Part shown: positions 1 through 5,096 of the stretch, piece by piece
Position numbering within the stretch: the stretch's first letter is position 1
Layout: each line of letters begins with the position of its first letter
Assembly: GCA_013139625.1 (NCBI GenBank)
Contig: WTAK01000057.1
Span: forward strand, 1 to 5,096
DNA from: Candidatus Delongbacteria bacterium
GTDB taxonomy: Bacteria > UBA4055
DNA length: 5,096 nucleotides
Direction: 5' to 3'
Notes under the pieces: generated by a model
Seen by the model: only the letters and a program-made list of their open reading frames with translations
What the model was told of the DNA's origin: nothing
Database searches by the model: none
Program-made: the position numbers and the translations under genes

Positions 1-13
1 GTTATTTAACACC

Positions 14-47
14 CCTGGATCCCCGTGTCAAGCACGAGGATGACAGG
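14..47. repeat. Palindromic element just after trxB
   Basis: CCTG (14-17) pairs with CAGG (44-47), ATCC (19-22) with GGAT (38-41), and CGTG (24-27) with CACG (33-36) around the loop TCAAG, with small mismatches between the blocks. It begins 3 bases past the trxB stop. From memory, near-identical GGATCCCCGTG/CACGGGGATGAC hairpins are frequent dispersed repeats in several bacterial genomes. It could end or stabilise the trxB mRNA, but no T-run follows on the minus strand, so an intrinsic terminator is not supported. Confidence 0.65.
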
Positions 48-50
48 AAA

Positions 51-971
51 TTATTTCGAATTCAGAAATCCCAAAACCCCAAGCGCAGCGACAGTCCCAT
101 CACTAACCGCAGTCGTAACCTGCCTAACCTTCTTCTCAATAACATCACCAGCAGCAAAAACTCCACCAACATTTGTCTTAAGGTCTGAATCAGTAATGAT
201 CTCACCTCGGGTATTAAGATTAATAATACCTTTAAAAGGATCCGTTCTCGGAATATACCCTATGAAAATAAAAGCCCCTGTAACATTCAGAACTTTTTCA
301 GATCCATCTTTATTACTCTTGATCCTAACAGAAGTTAAACCCTCATCTCCGATAAATTCTTCAACCTCATGTTCAAGGATGATCTTTATCTTTGGGTGTT
401 CAGTAGCTTCCTTAATCGCATGTTCATAGCCTTGGAAATTATCAAATTGATGAACGATCGTAACACTGCTGGCATACTCAGTCAGAGAAACAGCCTCTTC
501 AAGAGCAGAATTTCCACCACCAATGACAACGATATCCTGATCTTGGAAGAAATCACCATCGCAAGTAGCACAATAAGAAATACCTTTACCTTTGAATTTT
601 TTCTCAGAGTCTAAGCCTAACGACCTCGGTTCTCCTCCTAGAGCAAGTATCACAGAATCAGCAGAATAATTATCTTCCCCATCAACTTCAATGAACTTTT
701 CATCTCCGGTAATATCCATTTTTGTGATCTTACTGCTGGAGTATATCTTGCAACCAAAAGATTTTGCCTGCTTTTTCATATTATTAGCTAGTTGATAACC
801 TGAAACTTCTTCAACACCGGGATAATTAGCTATTTTATGAGTAAGTGTCATTTGTCCACCTGCAGCTCCTTGATCCACGATCAGAACTGATTTTTTGGCT
901 CTGGCTAAATAAATACCCGCTGTTAAACCAGCAGGTCCGGCTCCAATTATTATAGTATCAAATTTCTTCAT
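51..971 (-). CDS. trxB: Thioredoxin reductase (flavoprotein), probably not NADPH-specific
   Basis: A 306-residue cytosolic FAD enzyme of the low-molecular-weight thioredoxin reductase family, which passes electrons from a nicotinamide or other donor through FAD and a redox disulfide to thioredoxin. Seen: the N-terminal FAD dinucleotide motif GAGPAG (residues 10-15), the catalytic CATC (Cys134, Cys137) in SYCATCDGDFF, a second nucleotide fold GGGNSALEEA (151-160) and the C-terminal FAD motif FAAGDV (272-277) followed by RQVTTAVSDGTVAA. Length is normal for the family. Odd: the usual HRRxxFRA segment that grips the NADPH 2'-phosphate reads HQFDNFQGY (174-182), so all three arginines are gone; I infer NADH or another donor. 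The gene starts 2 bases after the stop of the thioredoxin-like gene, with SD-like GGTGAG (977-982) inside that gene's end, so the two are co-transcribed and probably translationally coupled. TrxB family: very sure; cofactor: inferred. Confidence 0.95.
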   Translation of the reverse strand: MKKFDTIIIGAGPAGLTAGIYLARAKKSVLIVDQGAAGGQMTLTHKIANYPGVEEVSGYQLANNMKKQAKSFGCKIYSSSKITKMDITGDEKFIEVDGEDNYSADSVILALGGEPRSLGLDSEKKFKGKGISYCATCDGDFFQDQDIVVIGGGNSALEEAVSLTEYASSVTIVHQFDNFQGYEHAIKEATEHPKIKIILEHEVEEFIGDEGLTSVRIKSNKDGSEKVLNVTGAFIFIGYIPRTDPFKGIINLNTRGEIITDSDLKTNVGGVFAAGDVIEKKVRQVTTAVSDGTVAALGVLGFLNSK

Positions 972-973
972 TA

Positions 974-1318
974 TTACTCACCAAATTGTGCGTTAAGAAT
1001 AGTTTTAACTTCATCTTTATTTTGAATACTGCTAGTAGCTTGTACGACCTTACCATCCTTATAATATACTGTGAACGGAAGACCTGCAAAACTTCTACAT
1101 TCAGGAAGATTTCTGATCACTCCTGCTTCAGGAGCATCAAATTCCATGTCAAAGAACTTTACATTTTCGTATCTATCTTCCAAGTTCTCCATGATATCGT
1201 AAACAGGTAAACACATTGGTCCCATTCTTCCACAGCAAACCATTACATTTTCATTCTCTGAGATGATCTTTTCTAACGATGCTGCTGTTTCGATGTGATT
1301 TAAGTTTGTTCCTAACAT
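974..1318 (-). CDS. Atypical thioredoxin-like protein (GPMC instead of CGPC, with upstream CC)
   Basis: A 114-residue soluble thioredoxin-fold protein, the likely redox partner of the adjacent reductase. Seen: the core alignment VMV...GPMC...P and the cis-proline segment GLPFTVYYKDGK (Pro81), matching GIPTLLLFKNG of ordinary thioredoxins. The active site is changed: residues 26-38 read MVCCGRMGPMCLP, so the tetrapeptide is G-P-M-C, with only the resolving-position cysteine (Cys36) kept, while Cys28 and Cys29 sit before it. Cys74 lies before the cis-Pro loop. Start chosen at ATG 1318 because AAGGAG (1325-1330) stands 6 bases upstream; an in-frame GTG at 1363 would add 15 residues but lies almost at the predicted transcript start and inside a hairpin loop. 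It is first gene of a two-gene operon with trxB. From memory, proteins with a CGRMGPMC-like motif occur in other anaerobes, so the type is probably a family rather than a local defect. Fold sure; redox chemistry inferred. Confidence 0.85.
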   Translation of the reverse strand: MLGTNLNHIETAASLEKIISENENVMVCCGRMGPMCLPVYDIMENLEDRYENVKFFDMEFDAPEAGVIRNLPECRSFAGLPFTVYYKDGKVVQATSSIQNKDEVKTILNAQFGE

Positions 1319-1324
1319 TATTTT

Positions 1325-1330
1325 CTCCTT
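1325..1330 (-). promoter_or_regulatory. Shine-Dalgarno site AAGGAG
   Basis: A perfect AAGGAG read on the minus strand, 6 bases before ATG 1318. It decides the start of the thioredoxin-like gene in favour of the 114-residue form. Confidence 0.85.
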
Positions 1331-1349
1331 GTTATTAGATTTTGTTTTG

Positions 1350-1367
1350 AGTAGTTTTTCCACTACT
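1350..1367 (-). other. 5'-terminal mRNA stem-loop
   Basis: AGTAGT (1362-1367 read on minus) and ACTACT (1350-1355) form a perfect 6-bp stem around the loop GGAAAA. The stem begins at or within a base or two of the transcription start expected from the -10 box, so the mRNA would carry a hairpin at its very 5' end. Such hairpins can protect transcripts from 5'-end-dependent decay; that role is inferred. It lies about 20 bases from the SD and should not block it. The in-frame GTG at 1363 falls in this hairpin and is unlikely to be a start. Confidence 0.5.
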
Positions 1368-1372
1368 TGCTA

Positions 1373-1401
1373 AATATAATAACAGTCAAGTCGTTTGTCA
1401 A
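1373..1401 (-). promoter_or_regulatory. Sigma70-type promoter of the thioredoxin-like/trxB operon
   Basis: Read on the minus strand: -35 box TTGACA (1396-1401), 17-base spacer (1379-1395), -10 box TATATT (1373-1378), one mismatch from TATAAT. Start of transcription is expected near 1366-1368, giving a leader of about 50 bases with a stem-loop and then AAGGAG before ATG 1318. It lies in the short gap after prmC, so the redox pair can be expressed independently of the upstream genes. No operator palindrome was recognised around it. Confidence 0.8.
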
Positions 1402-1419
1402 TATTTATTTTTGCTTTAT

Positions 1420-2292
1420 TTAAAATTGTTTTAGGTCGGAGGTAAACCCCGACCCTACGAAAACTCGATCATTTCCACCAAGGTCTTTAATGATCTTGAT
1501 ATCTTCAAATTTTTCTTTATAGATATTCTTAACTTCATCTGCCTGATCAAACCCGATCTCTAAAAACAGCATCCCATTTGGCTTTAATATCTTTTCAATT
1601 ATCTCATTTATCCTTCTGTAAAACTTCAAGCCATCACCTTCATCAGTTAAAGCTATCCTGGGCTCATGATCTTTAACATTCTTATCTAGATTTTCATAAT
1701 CTCTCAGAGAAATATACGGTGGATTTGATATTACAATATCGTGCTTTGATCTAGATGGAGGATTCTTAAACAGATCCCATTTGAAAAATTTAATTTTACC
1801 GGAAAGATCATTAATTCCTGCATTTTCCCTTGCAATATCTAAGACCTCACTTGAAATATCGGAAGCAAAGAATATATTATTCGAACATTCTTTAGCTATC
1901 GCAATAGGAATACATCCACTTCCCGTTCCAATATCAAGTATTCTAAAAGTTTGAGTTGAAACATATTTTATTACTTCTTCAACAAGTATTTCTGTGTCAT
2001 TTCTAGGGATTAAGGTATGTTCGTTGACCATCAATTTAGCGTTGTAGAACTCTTTTTCACCCTGAATATATTGAATAGGTTCATTATTTGAACTTCTTTT
2101 CAATAAAGGTCTGAGCTTAGCCAATTCTTCTTCAGAGATCATTCTATCATATTGCAAATACAGATCAAGTCTCTTCATATCCAAAGCGCCTGAAATAATA
2201 ATTTCAGCATTTAATCTGGGGTCTTTTACATCATGCTTTTTTAAATAATCAGCAGAAAGATTTAATATATCTAAAAGAGTTTTTTCTTGCAT
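1420..2292 (-). CDS. prmC: Peptide chain release factor N5-glutamine methyltransferase
   Basis: A 290-residue cytosolic SAM-dependent enzyme that methylates the GGQ glutamine of RF1 and RF2, needed for efficient translation termination. Seen (numbering from ATG 2292): N-terminal helical domain, EPIQYIQGEKEFY (71-83), LIPRNDTEILVE (94-105), SAM-binding DIGTGSG (120-126) and the catalytic NPPYI (190-194) that holds the glutamine amide. Length is normal. Start: an ATG at 2307 would add five residues but lies inside a palindromic element and has no SD; ATG 2292 follows GAGAGAAG, a weak SD, just outside that element. Odd: after the family's usual ending around DRVFVG, the last ten residues (SGFTSDLKQF) are largely encoded by another palindromic repeat. 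prmC usually follows prfA; here it follows selA instead. No clear terminator follows before the next promoter. Confidence 0.95.
   Translation of the reverse strand: MQEKTLLDILNLSADYLKKHDVKDPRLNAEIIISGALDMKRLDLYLQYDRMISEEELAKLRPLLKRSSNNEPIQYIQGEKEFYNAKLMVNEHTLIPRNDTEILVEEVIKYVSTQTFRILDIGTGSGCIPIAIAKECSNNIFFASDISSEVLDIARENAGINDLSGKIKFFKWDLFKNPPSRSKHDIVISNPPYISLRDYENLDKNVKDHEPRIALTDEGDGLKFYRRINEIIEKILKPNGMLFLEIGFDQADEVKNIYKEKFEDIKIIKDLGGNDRVFVGSGFTSDLKQF
1432..1457. repeat. Palindromic element inside the 3' end of prmC
   Basis: Left arm TAGGTCGGAGG and right arm CCCCGACCCTA fold around a TAAA loop, with single-base bulges (A1440 and C1455), giving about 10 paired bases. It is much richer in GC than its surroundings and encodes residues VGSGFTSDL at the PrmC C-terminus. 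The composition and hairpin form suggest a dispersed extragenic-type repeat that inserted at the gene end. No T-run follows on the minus strand, so it is not a standard intrinsic terminator. Whether other copies exist in the genome cannot be seen here. Confidence 0.6.
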
Positions 2293-2302
2293 ACTTCTCT
2301 CG

Positions 2303-2340
2303 GTCATCGAGTGATTACAGAGTAATCGTATCGAGATGAC
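2303..2340. repeat. Palindromic element between selA and prmC
   Basis: An imperfect inverted repeat fills the gap between selA and prmC. GTCA (2303-2306) pairs with TGAC (2337-2340), TCGA (2307-2310) with TCGA (2331-2334), and GATTAC (2313-2318) with GTAATC (2322-2327) around an AGA loop, with short bulges between. In the mRNA it forms a hairpin starting 6 bases after the selA stop and ending just before the weak SD of prmC. It contains the ATG at 2307 and could reduce or uncouple prmC expression from selA. It resembles a dispersed small repeat; only one copy of this sequence is in the window. Confidence 0.6.
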
Positions 2341-2346
2341 GATTTA

Positions 2347-3747
2347 TTACCTTATTTTATATTTCTTTAATATAGCTTTAAGATTGTCCGTGATCTGTTC
2401 AAATTCAGATTTAAAGATAGTTCTTAAACTCAAATAATACTTTTCATCATTAATATACCCGAAGACCGGAGTCTGATCTATCATTCTCATTTCTTTTGAC
2501 AGCTTTGAAACACTAATGTCATCCTGCTGAATTGAAACAGCGATTCCCTCTAATCTTTCAGTAGGTAAAGTTCCTGATCCTGCCTGATCCAATACTTCTT
2601 CAACTAGAATCTTCCATTTTTTGGGAACAATCAAGGATATATCGTTATTTAGTTTTTTAGCTTTTTTCTCTAAATCTTTTCTTTTAGCTGCCAATAACTG
2701 TAAAGTCAGATGACCTGAATCAATAGGATCTTTTTCTACGAATATTTTAAGTGTCTCTTCAAGTAAAGCTAATCTTATTTTATCCGTCCTCATTACTCTC
2801 ATCAATGGATTCTTTTTTACTTTTTCAATGAGCTCCTTACTTCCTGCAATGATACCGCACTGAGGTCCACCAAGAACTTTATCTCCACTGAATGAATATA
2901 GATCAGCACCATCCTTTATAGCATCTTGAACAGTAGGTTCATGTGGCAATCCATATTTACTCAGATCTGAGAAGATTCCTCCTCCGAGATCATAATAAAA
3001 AGGTATGTTATGTTTTTTCCCAAGTTCAGAAAGTTCTTTTACGGATACTTCATCCGTAAAACCTTCGATACGATAATTTGAAGTGTGTACTTTCACTAAA
3101 GCACCTGTTTTTGAAGTTATCGCATCTTCATAGTCAGAAACCTTTGTTTTATTCGTTGAACCGACCTCGACAATCTTTCCACCTGATTTTTTAATAACAT
3201 CAGGCATTCTGAATGACCCACCGATCTCTACAAGTTCACCGCGGGAAACAATTACTTCTTTTCTCTGAGCTAAAGTATTAATACATATCATAACTGCTGC
3301 CGCATTATTATTCACAACCGTTGCAGCTTCCGCACCTGTGATAATGCTTATAAGATCACTGATTTTATCTTCTCTACGACCTCTTTTACCTGTTTCAACA
3401 TTTACTTCAAGAGTTGAATAACCCTGAAGAATACCTTGAAGATTTGATAATACTCTCTCCGATAATGGAGCTCTGCCAAGGCCTGTATTTAATACAATTC
3501 CTGTAGCATTTATAGCAGATCTTGTAAAAGGTAGAAACTGTTCCTCGATAGATATAGCTATCTTTGAAAAAATATCTTTTTCAACACTTTTCTTTTTCCC
3601 TTTTAGGATACTCGAACGAAGATCATCTATCTCGATTTGTATAAGTTTGACCAATATTTCATGTTTATACTTTAATTTGAGCTGAATAAACTCTTTACTA
3701 TCAAGAACTTTATCAACCTTGGGTATTTGCTTTAATATTTCTTGCAT
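2347..3747 (-). CDS. selA: L-seryl-tRNA(Sec) selenium transferase (selenocysteine synthase)
   Basis: A 466-residue PLP enzyme that converts seryl-tRNA(Sec) to selenocysteyl-tRNA(Sec) using selenophosphate; the family forms a ring-shaped decamer in the cytosol. Seen: an N-terminal tRNA-binding helical region (about 1-70), the signature INATGIVLNTGLGRAPL (79-95), ETGKRGRRED (118-127), VVNNNAAAV (144-152), YDLGGG (252-257) and the PLP lysine Lys290 in SGDKVLGGPQCGII. Length matches E. coli SelA (463). Start: ATG 3747 is chosen, with CAGGA just upstream; an in-frame TTG at 3759 would add four residues. It begins 19 bases after the tandem ferritin-like gene, so the two probably share a transcript. 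Its presence implies that selB, selC (tRNA-Sec), selD and selenoprotein genes lie elsewhere; none is in this window, and no in-frame UGA was found in the genes here. Very sure of identity. Confidence 0.97.
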   Translation of the reverse strand: MQEILKQIPKVDKVLDSKEFIQLKLKYKHEILVKLIQIEIDDLRSSILKGKKKSVEKDIFSKIAISIEEQFLPFTRSAINATGIVLNTGLGRAPLSERVLSNLQGILQGYSTLEVNVETGKRGRREDKISDLISIITGAEAATVVNNNAAAVMICINTLAQRKEVIVSRGELVEIGGSFRMPDVIKKSGGKIVEVGSTNKTKVSDYEDAITSKTGALVKVHTSNYRIEGFTDEVSVKELSELGKKHNIPFYYDLGGGIFSDLSKYGLPHEPTVQDAIKDGADLYSFSGDKVLGGPQCGIIAGSKELIEKVKKNPLMRVMRTDKIRLALLEETLKIFVEKDPIDSGHLTLQLLAAKRKDLEKKAKKLNNDISLIVPKKWKILVEEVLDQAGSGTLPTERLEGIAVSIQQDDISVSKLSKEMRMIDQTPVFGYINDEKYYLSLRTIFKSEFEQITDNLKAILKKYKIR

Positions 3748-3766
3748 TATTCCTGCCAATGTTTAT

Positions 3767-4726
3767 TTAATCAAAATTTATAATATTTTTTACTCTAATC
3801 GAATTTATAATATCTCTGTGCTTTTTTGTATCAATTGAAAGATTTTTTAATATTTCAACAATTATCGGGTCATCCGCATCAAATAGCTTAAATAGATCTT
3901 TTTCAATGATCGAATTTTCTAATCTAAAAGCAAATGAATATGCCATATCTAAATCATATTTATCTGTAAATACTTTAGTCATTTCATTTTTTACATTATC
4001 TATTGAAGTTTTAATGTCTTCTACTGAACTATCCCTATGATCAAATCTGATGATTCCTTCATTCACTTTAATAATGATCTGCTTTATCCAAGCTTCATGC
4101 TTTTTCTCTTCTTCGACAAGAAATAACCAAACTCCTTCCTTAGGAAATTTTTTCCTATAGTATGCATATAGCCTACTTATCATCCTTTCATGTTCTGCAT
4201 GATAACCTAAAAGTACAAGGCTTCTGTTTATGTCCTTTCTTTCCTCTTCTTTTGTCTTACAATTTATCAATAATTTATCAAGTTCTTGATCTAACATTTC
4301 TTTGTGGGATTCTGTATCTGACTTAAGATCATCCAATACTTTCTGAATTCCTTTCAGATCACTCCAAAAACAGTCCAACATCTTTCTTTCAATTATAGAA
4401 TTTTCTAAATTTTTAGCAAAAGTCACTACTTCAGTTATTTTCACTCCATCTTTTTCTACTTTCAATCTAAAATCAACTATTGACTCTATTGATTTCGAAA
4501 TATGATTTACTGAAAAATACCTTTTATCAAATTGAATCGAGCCATCATAGACATTATCCAGGATTGACCTAATCCATTCTGCATGTTTGAATTCTTCACC
4601 TGATAAGAACTCCCAAATCTCCATTTCAGGAAAATATACATTCAACACTGAGTACAGATTACCTATAGCTTCTTCGTGAAATGCTAAAAGTTCAATGATC
4701 TCGAAATTCTCTTCTTTACCACTCAT
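3767..4726 (-). CDS. Tandem two-domain ferritin-like (rubrerythrin-type) protein
   Basis: A 319-residue soluble, mostly helical protein made of two copies of one four-helix unit (about 10-150 and 170-310). Internal matches: HE..I..LY....FP (helix 1, from H17 and H179), W.FL..EE.KH..WI with ExxH at E45/H48 and E207/H210 (helix 2), F....LENSIIE with E108/E113 and E270/E275 (helix 3), and DT..H with H141 and H303 (helix 4). The E, ExxH, E, H pattern is that of di-iron ferritin-like proteins, but helix 4 has Thr where rubrerythrins have the Glu of ExxH, so the metal site may be altered. There is no rubredoxin CxxC domain, signal peptide or membrane segment. Start: ATG 4726 has GGAG (4733-4736) six bases upstream; ATG 4738 has no SD. 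It follows a paralogous partial gene by 26 bases and precedes selA. An oxidative-stress or iron role is only inferred. Confidence 0.75.
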   Translation of the reverse strand: MSGKEENFEIIELLAFHEEAIGNLYSVLNVYFPEMEIWEFLSGEEFKHAEWIRSILDNVYDGSIQFDKRYFSVNHISKSIESIVDFRLKVEKDGVKITEVVTFAKNLENSIIERKMLDCFWSDLKGIQKVLDDLKSDTESHKEMLDQELDKLLINCKTKEEERKDINRSLVLLGYHAEHERMISRLYAYYRKKFPKEGVWLFLVEEEKKHEAWIKQIIIKVNEGIIRFDHRDSSVEDIKTSIDNVKNEMTKVFTDKYDLDMAYSFAFRLENSIIEKDLFKLFDADDPIIVEILKNLSIDTKKHRDIINSIRVKNIINFD

Positions 4727-4732
4727 GTATAA

Positions 4733-4736
4733 CTCC
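4733..4736 (-). promoter_or_regulatory. Shine-Dalgarno GGAG deciding the ferritin-like start
   Basis: GGAG read on the minus strand, six bases before ATG 4726. It overlaps the alternative ATG at 4738, which itself lacks an SD, and so supports the shorter 319-residue product. Confidence 0.65.
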
Positions 4737-4752
4737 ATTGCTGTATCGCATA

Positions 4753-5096
4753 TTACTTATTTCGATTGTCCAAATCTCTATCTAATTCTATATTTTTATC
4801 CGGAGTAGTATCTTTTTGTAGTTCTTGATATGTTTTTGTAGTTCTATCTGTTGTTTGAGAAAATTTAATGGTATCGGGTTTATTTAAAAAAATATTTTTT
4901 GCCTGTATCAATGTATCTCTATGCATTTCAGTATCTGCAATAATCTTTTTCAAAACATCCTCTACGAACGGAGCATCAGAATCCATTGATTTAAAGAATT
5001 CTCGCTCCACCATAGATTCTTCTATTTCTATAGCTATTTTAAATGCATGGGCAAGGTCAATCTCTTTATTTTCTGCTTTAGCAATTTCATCATTCA
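4753..5096 (-). CDS. Ferritin-like protein, 5' part beyond the window
   Basis: The last 113 residues of a gene that runs off the window edge; the frame stays open upstream of the internal ATG at 5013, so that ATG is not the start. The visible part matches helices 3 and 4 of both domains of the downstream tandem gene: DLAHAFKIAIEIEESMVEREFF against DMAYSFAFRLENSIIEKDLF, then VLKKIIADTEMHRDTL with the same DT..H. Helices 1 and 2, with the expected ExxH, should lie outside. After the domain comes a charged, Thr/Asp/Lys-rich tail of about 45 residues with no hydrophobic segment, probably disordered and absent from the downstream paralogue. Whether it has one or two domains cannot be told. It is likely co-transcribed with the tandem gene and selA. 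Function as for the paralogue, inferred only. Confidence 0.7.
   Translation of the reverse strand, partial: NDEIAKAENKEIDLAHAFKIAIEIEESMVEREFFKSMDSDAPFVEDVLKKIIADTEMHRDTLIQAKNIFLNKPDTIKFSQTTDRTTKTYQELQKDTTPDKNIELDRDLDNRNK

Noticed and set aside
14..47. Rho-independent terminator of trxB
   Set aside because: The hairpin has mismatches and is followed on the minus strand by GGGTGTTAAATAAC, with no T-run.
25..429. Plus-strand open frame of 134 codons
   Set aside because: It lies antisense to trxB, whose motifs are unmistakable, and its translation shows no recognisable domain.
369..614. Plus-strand open frame of 81 codons
   Set aside because: Antisense to the central part of trxB; a shadow with no SD or motif.
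986..1210. Plus-strand open frame of 74 codons
   Set aside because: Antisense to the thioredoxin-like gene; no independent support.
974..1318. Thioredoxin-like protein as a selenoprotein, given selA nearby
   Set aside because: There is no in-frame UGA in the gene, and the frame is complete from SD to stop.
1319..1363. Longer thioredoxin-like protein starting at GTG 1363
   Set aside because: The GTG is only a few bases from the predicted transcription start and in a hairpin loop, while ATG 1318 has a perfect SD and gives the normal fold boundary.
4753..5013. A complete 86-residue gene starting at ATG 5013
   Set aside because: The frame is open to the window edge, and the residues upstream continue helix 3 of the ferritin-like domain.
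1..5096. CRISPR array, tRNA, rRNA, insertion sequence or riboswitch
   Set aside because: No regularly spaced direct repeats, cloverleaf, transposase or recognisable riboswitch core was seen; the non-coding gaps are all under 60 bases except the leader of the redox operon, which is about 100 bases.

Overview
The window is an AT-rich, densely packed bacterial segment in which every gene I can support lies on the minus strand. In transcription order (high to low coordinate) it holds: the 3' part of a gene for a ferritin-like (rubrerythrin-type) four-helix protein; a gene with two tandem copies of the same domain; selA (selenocysteine synthase); prmC (release factor glutamine methyltransferase); then, behind its own promoter, a short atypical thioredoxin and a thioredoxin reductase (trxB). 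No stretch longer than 300 bases lacks a gene.

Organism: a selenoprotein-making bacterium (SelA) with ferritin-like and thioredoxin proteins, which suggests an anaerobe or oxygen-sensitive lifestyle. Low GC, strong SD sites and small palindromic elements scattered at gene ends would fit a spirochaete, an FCB-group or related candidate-phylum bacterium, or a similar anaerobe. The window has no rRNA or phylogenetic marker that settles this, and the placement is a guess.

Region 2347-5096 looks like one transcription unit: the gaps between partial ferritin-like gene, tandem ferritin-like gene and selA are 26 and 19 bases. prmC follows selA after a gap occupied by a hairpin-forming palindrome that also swallows the upstream candidate start codon of prmC. 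A second palindrome encodes part of the prmC C-terminus, and a third sits 3 bases past the trxB stop. These look like dispersed repeat elements that have inserted at gene boundaries.

Region 51-1401 is a two-gene redox operon with a near-consensus sigma70-type promoter, a stem-loop at the predicted 5' end of the mRNA, a perfect SD and a 2-base gap between genes. It is the most interesting part. The thioredoxin-like protein has lost the first cysteine of CGPC and instead carries a CC pair seven to eight residues before the retained cysteine. The partner reductase keeps its CATC disulfide centre but lacks all three arginines that bind the 2'-phosphate of NADPH. The two together look like a dedicated, non-canonical thioredoxin system that probably does not run on NADPH.
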